A DNA stretch of 64,000 bases from an uncultured Tenacibaculum sp. (lineage in GTDB: Bacteria; Bacteroidota; Bacteroidia; Flavobacteriales; Flavobacteriaceae): positions 62,001-126,000 of the forward strand of contig NZ_CANLTU010000002.1 of NCBI RefSeq assembly GCF_947494125.1. The letters are read 5' to 3'. Positions 52,827 through 61,700 of the stretch are shown here, one piece after another. The translations under genes and the position numbers were made by a program. The notes under the pieces were generated by a model. That model was given only the letters and a program-made list of their open reading frames with translations. It ran no database searches and was not told the origin of the DNA. Position 1 is the stretch's first letter; each line of letters opens with the position of its first letter.

Positions 52827-55757
52827 TTATAATTGAAAGTGGATTTTAGTATAGAAAAAAGTACCATTTGTACCCATTTGAGTTGCATCCCATAAACCAC
52901 CACTATCCACATGATTTCCTTGAATCGTAGGATAAGTATTGAATAAATTATTTATACCTAATTGATAATTTAAAAAATTAAATAATTGATATTTAAAATG
53001 AATATCTAAAGTATATTTTGGGTTATAGGTGTCTGTGGCTGCTATAATTCTTTCGCTTTCTGAATTATTAAAAAATGAAAGAGGCTGTTGAATTTGCCAA
53101 TCAATTAACTGTAAGCCACTATATCTTGTAAGGTTTAAATTCGTGCTAAATTTATTTTTACGATAATTAATCGCCAAGCTAAATTTATTTTTTGGAGCTG
53201 ATGCTAAAAGGAAGTGTTGTTCTCTAATTCCAAAAAAGGTTTCTTTATCTAAGTTTCTATTTTTAATTTGACTGATGGACATTCTATTGATGTTTCCATT
53301 TAAATTTATTGATAGTTTTGAATCTCCGAAACTTTGAGACCATTTTATTTTTATATCTAGTCCAACAGTTTTTGTATCTACTCCGTTTGCAAAAAACTGA
53401 ATTTTATCAACATTTCCAAAACCTAAGTTGGTTGCATCGAAATTTCCACTTAAAATAATCCTGTCTTTAATGGAAACATAATAAGAATCTAAAGAAAAAC
53501 TAATGTTTTTAACGTTTGCACTAAAGCCAAAGCTAGCATTCATAGCTTTTTCTTCTTTTAATTTATCAATACCTAATTTTTGTGCAATAGGATTATTATT
53601 AGCTATTAATAAAGATTCAACTGGTACATTTCCTATATAATTTGTAAATGTTAAATTATAGTAAATTTGAGCTAGGGAAGGAGCTCTAAATCCTGTACTA
53701 AATGAACTTCGTAAATTAGTATTAGGAGAGAGTTTTACTCGGGTTGCAAGTTTAGTATTTAAGGTACTTCCAAAATCATTATAATATTCATATCGAATAG
53801 CAGTAGCTAGCATCCATTTTTTTGTAAAATCAAATTCAGTATCAGTATAAAAGCTAAAATTGGTTCGATTTCGATCAACTTCGTTTGCTGGAGAATATCC
53901 TGGGAATCCTTGAGAACCACCGGGTCTTACAATTCCGTTATAAGTTATTAAATCCGAATTTGGAGTTTGCGCATTTACAAGGTTTCCATTAATATCATAT
54001 GAGCTGTAAGAACTTTCTTCTCCTGAAAATATTTGATAATTTTCAATTCTATGTTCAAAACCAAAAGCAACATTTATCCCTTTTAAAGACTGGGTAAAAT
54101 GTTTCGAAAAATCGATACTTGTTGTATTTTGCATTAACTGATGTCCCCCTGCATCAAATTCTGTAGGAGAACTATTTAATAATGTAGCATTTAATGTTTT
54201 TTTTATAATATATTTAAAATTATTATTTCCGTAGGTATTATTAAAATCAACATTCCAATTTCTAAATTTTGTTCTTATTCCTACTGATAAAGAATTGTCT
54301 GATATATCTGATGTAATTAAAGGGTTAAATCCTTTTGGATAAATTGTTAAAACATTTCTTTCGCTGTCTGGGTTTCTTGTAAAAGCATAGGCTTCGGTAT
54401 TTCTATAATTATAACCTCCAAAAGCATAAAAAGAAGTGTTTTTTTGTATAGGGATTTCTGTATTAAAAAATAGATTTACATTTTTTGAAGCAGCTTCGCC
54501 GTATTTCTTTCTTAAAGCTGTAGGTGCTCTAAACGTATGCCCTTTTGATAAGTATTCTGTACTAAAATTAATAAATCCTTTTTCATTTATTTTTTTACCA
54601 TAATTTAAATCTACTTTATAGGTAAATCCATCAATGCTTTTTATAGGTTTTATATCTTGAATATTTGGATGGGAATTATGAAAACCAAAGGTTGTATTGG
54701 TAGATAAGATATTGGTTGCTTCTTTTAAAACTACATTTATAACTCCAGCAATAGCATCTGATCCGTATTGAGCAGAAGCACCATCTTTTAAAATTTCTAT
54801 ACGTTTAATCGCTGAACTAGGAATTGCATTTAAATCTGTACCAGAATTCCCTCTTCCTCTTGTACCGTATAAGTTTATTAAGGAGGCTTGATGCCGTCTT
54901 TTTCCATTAATTAATACTAAGGTTTGATCTGGTCCTAAGCCTCTATATGTAGCAGGAACTATATGGTCAGCTCCATCTGCTCCAGATTGTTTTGTTGCAT
55001 TAAATGAAGGTACAGCATACTCTAATAGTTCATTAACTTCTGTTAATCCGCTATTACCTATAGCTTTATTCATATTGATTACATCGGTTGCAACTGGAGC
55101 ATCTTTTTTTGTTCTATTCTTATTTCTTGATCCTACTATATGAACCTCTTCTAAAAGTAAATCATCTTTTAGTATAATTCTTATCCATTTGTTTTTTGAT
55201 GTAATTGTTTGTGTAGTATAACCAACATGACTAATTTTTATAGAATTATTTGTAGTTAATGCAAGTGTAAATGTTCCATCTAAAAAACTAATTGTTCCGT
55301 TTTGTGTGGTATTTTCAATAATACTAGCTCCTTGTATTGGTTCTAATTTTTTATTCAATACAATACCTTTGATAATAAATTTTTTATTCTGGTCTTGAAT
55401 AGAATCAGAAGTTATTTTTTTTAACGCAAGTGAGTCTTTTAAAATAGAAGGATTAAACGAGTTTGTCGCTTTTTCAGCATAAATAACATAATAGTTATTA
55501 CCTAAATAGTCTAAATTTAATGAAGTTGTTTTTTTAAATAAATCTATAGATTTATTTAAAGATAGTTTACTAAAAGGTTTTATATCAACAGTCTTATCTT
55601 TTAGTAAGTTAGATTTGTATGTAAAATAGACCTTATGTTTTTTACTTAAAGTATCTAATAATTGAGTAATTAATAATGTCTTTTTTTGCGAAAAAACTTG
55701 TGTAGCATTTATGCTTATAAATAGTAATAAAAAAGAAAAATGTTTTTTGAACGACAT
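52827..55757 (-). CDS. TonB-dependent receptor with STN signalling domain, first of the trio
   Basis: 976 residues: signal peptide, STN (secretin/TonB N-terminal) domain at about residues 30-95, carboxypeptidase-regulatory-like domain near 125-205, plug with TYRGLGPDQTLVLINGKRRH, and a barrel ending FFYTKIHFQL. The STN domain is the part that talks to a FecR anti-sigma factor, and fecR lies 15 bases upstream. It is therefore the likely signal transducer of this locus. The ligand is unknown. Confidence 0.93.
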   Translation of the reverse strand: MSFKKHFSFLLLFISINATQVFSQKKTLLITQLLDTLSKKHKVYFTYKSNLLKDKTVDIKPFSKLSLNKSIDLFKKTTSLNLDYLGNNYYVIYAEKATNSFNPSILKDSLALKKITSDSIQDQNKKFIIKGIVLNKKLEPIQGASIIENTTQNGTISFLDGTFTLALTTNNSIKISHVGYTTQTITSKNKWIRIILKDDLLLEEVHIVGSRNKNRTKKDAPVATDVINMNKAIGNSGLTEVNELLEYAVPSFNATKQSGADGADHIVPATYRGLGPDQTLVLINGKRRHQASLINLYGTRGRGNSGTDLNAIPSSAIKRIEILKDGASAQYGSDAIAGVINVVLKEATNILSTNTTFGFHNSHPNIQDIKPIKSIDGFTYKVDLNYGKKINEKGFINFSTEYLSKGHTFRAPTALRKKYGEAASKNVNLFFNTEIPIQKNTSFYAFGGYNYRNTEAYAFTRNPDSERNVLTIYPKGFNPLITSDISDNSLSVGIRTKFRNWNVDFNNTYGNNNFKYIIKKTLNATLLNSSPTEFDAGGHQLMQNTTSIDFSKHFTQSLKGINVAFGFEHRIENYQIFSGEESSYSSYDINGNLVNAQTPNSDLITYNGIVRPGGSQGFPGYSPANEVDRNRTNFSFYTDTEFDFTKKWMLATAIRYEYYNDFGSTLNTKLATRVKLSPNTNLRSSFSTGFRAPSLAQIYYNLTFTNYIGNVPVESLLIANNNPIAQKLGIDKLKEEKAMNASFGFSANVKNISFSLDSYYVSIKDRIILSGNFDATNLGFGNVDKIQFFANGVDTKTVGLDIKIKWSQSFGDSKLSINLNGNINRMSISQIKNRNLDKETFFGIREQHFLLASAPKNKFSLAINYRKNKFSTNLNLTRYSGLQLIDWQIQQPLSFFNNSESERIIAATDTYNPKYTLDIHFKYQLFNFLNYQLGINNLFNTYPTIQGNHVDSGGLWDATQMGTNGTFFYTKIHFQL

Positions 55758-55772
55758 TAAATAGGTTACATA

Positions 55773-56774
55773 TTATTTTCTTGTAACGACTAATTTACTG
55801 TTTTCTTTAGTTATTTCAACATTTACAGATTTTTTTATAGCTTGTAAACAAATATCAATATTAGTTGTTGGTACTGTTCCTGTAATTAAACTGTGTTTAC
55901 TTTCATCATCTTTAAAGACAACCTTATAGCCATAAGTTTCCGTAACTTTTTTTAATGCGTCTTCTAATGATAGATTATTAAAGGTTAGTGTACCATTTTT
56001 CCATGAAGTTTGCTCTTCGGCTATGGCATTTTTCTTTTCTGCTAAAATTTTATTCTGTTTAGAAGAGTAAGAGATAAAATTTCCAGGTAACATTTTCTTT
56101 GAGTCACCATTCTTTAAAGCTAGCCATATACTTCCTTCTTCTAAGTATACTTGCGTTTTTTCTTGTTTTGAGTTTACATTAAAAATAGTTCCATATACTT
56201 CAACTTCTAAATCATTAGTAATTACCCAAAATTTAGCATTAGTATTTTGTTTTTTATCTACTTGAAAATAAGCTTCACCTGTAAGCCAAATTTTTCTGCT
56301 ATTATCTTTTTTATAAGAAAGAGACGAGTTTGCATTTAATTTTACTAAGCTACCATCTTTTAGTTTTAGATCTAAAATTTCACCATATCCAGTTTTATGT
56401 GTTATTGTATCTGTAGTAGAAAACTTAAATAAGGCAATAGAAACAAGTAAAAGAAGACTAGCAGCAATACCTACCCATTTATAATTAATTTTAGATTTAA
56501 CTTTTTGTTGAACTGGTTTTGCTTGTTTTTGTTCGATTGTTGTTTTGAATTTATTCCATTCAAAATCAATTTTACCTTCTGAAACAACAGTTTTGTTAAA
56601 TTGAATTCCTAAAACAATATCTTTAGCTTCCTCAACTATTTCTTTTTTATCGGGATTGTTTTCTAACCAATATTCCCAAAAAGATTCATCAGAAAGCTTT
56701 TCTTTTTTAACCCAGTTTATAAAAGAAGCGTCTTCTATAAAATCTGTTACAATATTGAATGTTTTTTTTGTCAT
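55773..56774 (-). CDS. FecR family anti-sigma factor
   Basis: 333 residues. A cytoplasmic N-terminal part is followed by one membrane span (VGIAASLLLLVSIALF near residue 100), the FecR domain (HKTGYGEILDLKLKDGSLV, then LTGEAYFQVDK) and a C-terminal DUF4974/STN-like domain (TLTFNNLSLEDALKKVTETY). It should hold the ECF sigma factor inactive until the receptor signals. It lies between the sigma gene and the STN receptor. Confidence 0.94.
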   Translation of the reverse strand: MTKKTFNIVTDFIEDASFINWVKKEKLSDESFWEYWLENNPDKKEIVEEAKDIVLGIQFNKTVVSEGKIDFEWNKFKTTIEQKQAKPVQQKVKSKINYKWVGIAASLLLLVSIALFKFSTTDTITHKTGYGEILDLKLKDGSLVKLNANSSLSYKKDNSRKIWLTGEAYFQVDKKQNTNAKFWVITNDLEVEVYGTIFNVNSKQEKTQVYLEEGSIWLALKNGDSKKMLPGNFISYSSKQNKILAEKKNAIAEEQTSWKNGTLTFNNLSLEDALKKVTETYGYKVVFKDDESKHSLITGTVPTTNIDICLQAIKKSVNVEITKENSKLVVTRK

Positions 56775-56852
56775 ATCTTATTTAACAAGTTTCCTTGTAT
56801 TATATAATAAGCACTAAAAATAAATTATATACTCTTTTTTCAGAGGGCGAAT

Positions 56853-57419
56853 TTACGAATTAAATAATTGTGAAATTTTAATGTCTTGTCTTAAGGTTTT
56901 TAAAGCTTTATGAAGTGTGTTTACAACACTTTGATAATTGATCTCCATGGTATCTGCAATTTCAGTAGTTTTAAGATTACAATGAAATTTTAAAAAAATA
57001 ACCTCTCTTTGTCTTTTAGGTAACTTATTAAGTAATACTTCTAAGTTTTTGTTTTTGAAAGATTCAGATTCTTGATGTATTAAAATTTCCTCTGCAGTAA
57101 ATTGGATGTCTACCATTTTTTCATCAATGTCTCTAACAAATTTTCTTTTTTGATTTTTTTGTAGTTTTTTGATTATAAGTCTTCTATAAGATGCAAATAA
57201 ATAAGGAGCTATGGTGTTTAAATCACTTAAGTTTTGTCGATGTTCATATATGTAAATAAAGAAATCTTGTAAAGAATCTTCGGTTAAAACGGTATCTTTA
57301 GATATCTTTAAACCATATGAATATAGAGCGCTATAGTAACTTTTGAAGAGTGCTTCAAAAGCTTTTAAATCTCCTTCTTTTAAAGATTTCCATAAGATTT
57401 CATCCGATAAATTCTTCAT
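56853..57419 (-). CDS. ECF-type RNA polymerase sigma factor
   Basis: 188 residues. Region 2 is near residues 20-90 (FEALFKSYYSALYSYG, LTEDSLQDFFIYIY) and region 4 near 125-180 (LPKRQREVIFLKFHCNLKTT then EIADTMEINYQSVVNTL). It belongs to the Bacteroidota ECF group linked to FecR. It leads the operon sigma-FecR-receptor and probably activates it. Confidence 0.93.
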   Translation of the reverse strand: MKNLSDEILWKSLKEGDLKAFEALFKSYYSALYSYGLKISKDTVLTEDSLQDFFIYIYEHRQNLSDLNTIAPYLFASYRRLIIKKLQKNQKRKFVRDIDEKMVDIQFTAEEILIHQESESFKNKNLEVLLNKLPKRQREVIFLKFHCNLKTTEIADTMEINYQSVVNTLHKALKTLRQDIKISQLFNS

Positions 57420-57545
57420 TAAGAAATGTTAGTTTTTTGTTAAAAGTAAGTAAAAAATAAAAAAAACTCTTAGTAAGTGCCTATTTAAATGTAAAATAGG
57501 TGGAATTCAAGATTGATAAATAGATGGAAATAAAAACCAAATATG

Positions 57546-57553
57546 TATATTTG
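57546..57553 (+). promoter_or_regulatory. -7 box of ychF
   Basis: TATATTTG fits TAnnTTTG, 31 bases before the ATG at 57585. It overlaps the in-frame ATG at 57543, which is therefore rejected as start. Confidence 0.6.
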
Positions 57554-57584
57554 CAATCGCAAAATTTTCAATAAAAGATATAGA

Positions 57585-58676
57585 ATGAAAGCTGGAATTG
57601 TAGGATTACCAAACGTAGGAAAATCAACACTGTTTAACTGTTTATCAAATGCAAAAGCACAAAGTGCTAATTTTCCTTTTTGTACTATTGAGCCAAACAT
57701 AGGTGTAGTAAATGTACCTGATGCTAGAATTGAAATATTAGAAGGAATGGTAAGTCCAGAAAGAGTGATGCCAGCAACTGTTGAGATTGTAGATATAGCT
57801 GGATTGGTAAAAGGGGCAAGTAAAGGAGAAGGTTTAGGAAATCAATTTTTAGCTAATATTAGAGAAACGGATGCAATTATTCATGTATTGCGTTGTTTTG
57901 ATAATGAAAACATTATTCATGTTGATGCTTCTGTTGATCCAGTTAGAGATAAAGAAACGATTGATATAGAGTTACAATTGAAAGATTTAGAAACTGTTCA
58001 AAAACGTTTAGAGCGTGTAAAAAGAACAGCTAAAACTGGAAATAAAGAAGCTCAAGTAGAATTAGAGATTTTATTAAGAATAGAAGAAACGTTATTAAGT
58101 GGTGTTTCTGTAAGAGCTATTGAGTTTTCAGAAAAAGAAGTAGAACTTGTAAAGTCATTACAGTTTATTACAGCTAAACCAGTATTGTATGTTTGTAATG
58201 TAGATGAAAATTCAGCGGTTTCTGGTAATGCTTATGTAGATAAGGTAAAAGAAGCTGTAGCGAATGAAAATGCTGAAGTTATTGTTTTAGCAGTAGGAAC
58301 TGAGGCAGATATTACAGAATTAGATGATTATGAAGAACGTCAAATGTTCTTAGCTGATATAGGATTAGAAGAAGCTGGTGCTTCTGTTTTAATAAAAGCA
58401 GCTTATAAATTATTAAACCTACAAACATATTTCACAGTAGGAGTAAAAGAAGTTAGAGCATGGACTATAAATATTGGTGATACTGCACCACAGGCTGCAG
58501 GTGTAATTCATACTGATTTTGAAAAAGGATTTATCCGAGCAGAAGTTATTAAGTATGAGGATTATAAATCTTTAGGTGGTGAGCAAAAAGTAAAAGAGGC
58601 TGGGAAGTTAGGAGTAGAAGGTAAAGAATACATTGTTCAGGATGGAGATATTATGAACTTTAGATTTAATGTGTAA
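57585..58676 (+). CDS. ychF: Redox-regulated ATPase YchF (Obg family)
   Basis: 363 residues. The G domain has VGLPNVGKSTLFN, FPFCTIEPNIG and VDIAGLVKGASKGEGLGN; the ATP-type specificity motif NVDE replaces NKxD. A coiled-coil insert and a C-terminal TGS domain (TYFTVGVKEVRAW) follow. It binds ribosomes and is linked to stress responses. It is monocistronic. Confidence 0.96.
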   Translation: MKAGIVGLPNVGKSTLFNCLSNAKAQSANFPFCTIEPNIGVVNVPDARIEILEGMVSPERVMPATVEIVDIAGLVKGASKGEGLGNQFLANIRETDAIIHVLRCFDNENIIHVDASVDPVRDKETIDIELQLKDLETVQKRLERVKRTAKTGNKEAQVELEILLRIEETLLSGVSVRAIEFSEKEVELVKSLQFITAKPVLYVCNVDENSAVSGNAYVDKVKEAVANENAEVIVLAVGTEADITELDDYEERQMFLADIGLEEAGASVLIKAAYKLLNLQTYFTVGVKEVRAWTINIGDTAPQAAGVIHTDFEKGFIRAEVIKYEDYKSLGGEQKVKEAGKLGVEGKEYIVQDGDIMNFRFNV

Positions 58677-58700
58677 TCTGTTTATATAAATAATTAAATT

Positions 58701-58737
58701 AAAAAGCTCCATTGAAATCTATCCAATGGAGCTTTTT
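58701..58737. terminator. Bidirectional terminator
   Basis: AAAAAGCTCCATTG (58701-58714) pairs with CAATGGAGCTTTTT (58724-58737). It lies between ychF and the end of the convergent giant gene. Confidence 0.9.
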
Positions 58738-58739
58738 AA

Positions 58740-61700
58740 TTATTTAACGATCATTCTTTTAGAATCAATTTTTATTCCATCTGTATACAATGTATACAGA
58801 TAAACACCTGAAGATAAAAATTCATTATCATAGACAATGCTATTTTCGCCTCTATCAGAAATAATTATTTTTTGGATGAATTGACCAATATTGTTATGTA
58901 GTTTTAGGTATGCAGTAGTTACGTTTTCTGGTATGTAAAATGATATTTCAGTTTCTGATGATGACGGATTAGGAACATTTTGAAAAAGAACTGCTTCTGG
59001 GGTTTTATTATCGGGTATACTTCCGTCACAAGCACAGCTTTCTATTTTTTCTATCCTTTTTATTAAATCGTTTATTTTTGATTCATGAGAAGCTAAAATA
59101 GGAGATAGGTCTACTGAAACAGAATTTCCATTTTGAATTTCGATTTGTAAAGTTGTATCTGTTAAAAAGGCACTTGTTAAATTTTGGGAATCTGAATTAA
59201 CTAAAGAAGAAACATCAACAGTATTTCCGTTAGAAATACTAAGAGTACTACCTGATAAAACTAAGTTTTGATTATCCGTTCCTGTTCCATCTTTTAAAGC
59301 CGCTAAATCTACAGAGTTCCCATTTGCGATACTAAGTGAAGTTCCTGTTAAGGTAAGGTTTTGGCTATCTGTATTATCTTTGAAGTCTGACAAGTCTAAA
59401 GAATTACCTCCAGAGATTACCACGTTATTTCCAGATAAGCTTAAATTTTGATTATCTGTATTGTCTTTATAAGCAGATAAATCAATAGATGTAGCATCGT
59501 TTGTTAAGCTTAAAGTATTGGTTGTAGTATCTAAAGTTAAATCTTGATTGTCAGCTCCAACACCGTCTTTTAAATCAGCTAAGTCAACTGTATTTCCGTT
59601 AGAAATACTAAGAGTACTACCTGATAAAACTAAGTTTTGATTATCTGTTCCTGTTCCATCTTTTAAAGCTGCTAAATCTACAGAGTTCCCATTTGCGATA
59701 CTAAGTGAAGTTCCTGTTAAGGTAAGACTTTGATTATCTGTATTATCTTTAAAACTAGAAAGATCTAAAGAGTTTCCTCCAGAAATCACCACACTATTTC
59801 CTGATAAGCTTAAGTTTTGATTATCCGTATTATCTTTATAAGTCGATAAATCAATTGTTGTAGCGTCGTTTGTTAAACTTAAAATATTTGAGGTTGTATT
59901 CAGCGTTAAGTCTTGGTTATCCGTTCCAGTCCCATCTTTTAAAGTAGCTAAATCTACAGAGTTCCCATTTGCGATACTAAGCGAAGTTCCTGTTAAGGTA
60001 AGGTTTTGATTATCCGTATTATCTTTATAAGTCGATAAATCAATTGTTGTAGCGTCGTTTGTTAAACTTAAAATATTTGAGGTTGTATTCAGCGTTAAGT
60101 CTTGGTTATCCGTTCCAGTCCCATCTTTTAAAGTAGCTAAATCTACAGAGTTCCCATTTGCTATACTTAATGAAGTTCCAGTTAAAGTAAGATTTTGGTT
60201 ATCTGTATTATCTTTAAAATCAGATAAGTCTAACGAATTTCCTCCCGAAATAACAATATCATCTCCCGATAAACTTAAGTTTTGGCTATCCGTATTGTCT
60301 TTATAAGCAGACAAATCAATAGTTGTAGCGTCGTTTGTTAAACTCAAAACATTAGAAGTTGTATTCAGGGTTAAATCCTGATTATCCGTTCCAGTACCGT
60401 CTTTTAAAGAAGTTAAATCAACCGAGTTTCCATTTGCGATACTCAATGAAGTTCCTGACAGCGTAAGATTTTGACTATCTGTATTGTCTTTAAAACTAGA
60501 TAAGTCTAACGAATTTCCTCCCGAAATAACAATATCATCTCCCGATAAACTTAAGTTTTGGCTATCCGTATTGTCTTTATAAGCAGATAAATCAATAGTT
60601 GTAGTGTCGTTTGTTAAACTCAATACATTAGATGTTGTATTCAGCGTTAAATCTTGATTATCAGTTCCTGTACCATCTTTTAAAGCAGTTAAATCTACAG
60701 AGTTTCCATTTGTGATACTCAATGAAGTTCCAGACAGCATAAGATTTTGACTATCTGTATTGTCTTTAAAATCTGATAAATCCAATGAATTTCCTCCAGA
60801 AATCACAACGTTATTTCCAGAAAGACTTAGATTTTGATTGTCCGTATTATCTTTATAAGCAGATAAATCAATAGTTGTAGCATCGTTTGTTAGACTTAAG
60901 ACATTAGAAGTTGCGTTTAGCGTTAAATCTTGATTATCCGTCCCTGTTCCATCTTGTAAATCGGATAAATCAACAGAATTTCCGTTAGCTATGTTTAATG
61001 TGGTTCCAGAAAGAGCAAGGTTTTGATTATCTGTATTATCTTTAAATTCAGATAAGTCTAAAGAGTTTCCACCAGAAATTACCACATTATTTCCAGAAAG
61101 GCTTAAATTTTGACTATCCGTATTGTCTTTATAAGCAGATAAATCAATTGTTGTAGCGTCGTTTGTTAAACTTAAAATATTAGAAGTTGCGTTCAGTGTT
61201 AAATCCTGATTATCCGTTCCAGTTCCATCTTTTAAAGTAGCTAAATCTACAGAGTTTCCATTTGCGATACTAAGCGAAGTTCCAGTTAAGGTAAGGCTTT
61301 GATTATCAGTATTATCTTTAAAACTAGAAAGATCTAAAGAGTTTCCGCCAGAAATCACCACGTTATTTCCAGATAGACTTAAATTTTGACTATCCGTATT
61401 ATCTTTATAAGCCGATAAATCAATAGATGTAGCATCGTTTGTTAAACTTAAAATATTAGAAGTTGTATTCAGCGTTAAGTCTTGGTTATCCGTTCCAGTC
61501 CCATCTTTTAAAGTAGCTAAATCTACAGAGTTTCCATTTGCGATACTAAGCGAAGTTCCAGTTAAGGTAAGACTTTGATTATCCGTATTATCTTTAAAAC
61601 TAGAAAGATCTAAAGAGTTTCCGCCAGAAATCACCACATTATTTCCAGATAGACTTAAATTTTGACTATCCGTATTGTCCTTATAAGGAGATAAATCAAT

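Noticed and set aside
50038-57419. Polysaccharide utilisation locus
   Set aside because: No SusD-like gene or glycoside hydrolase accompanies the receptors.
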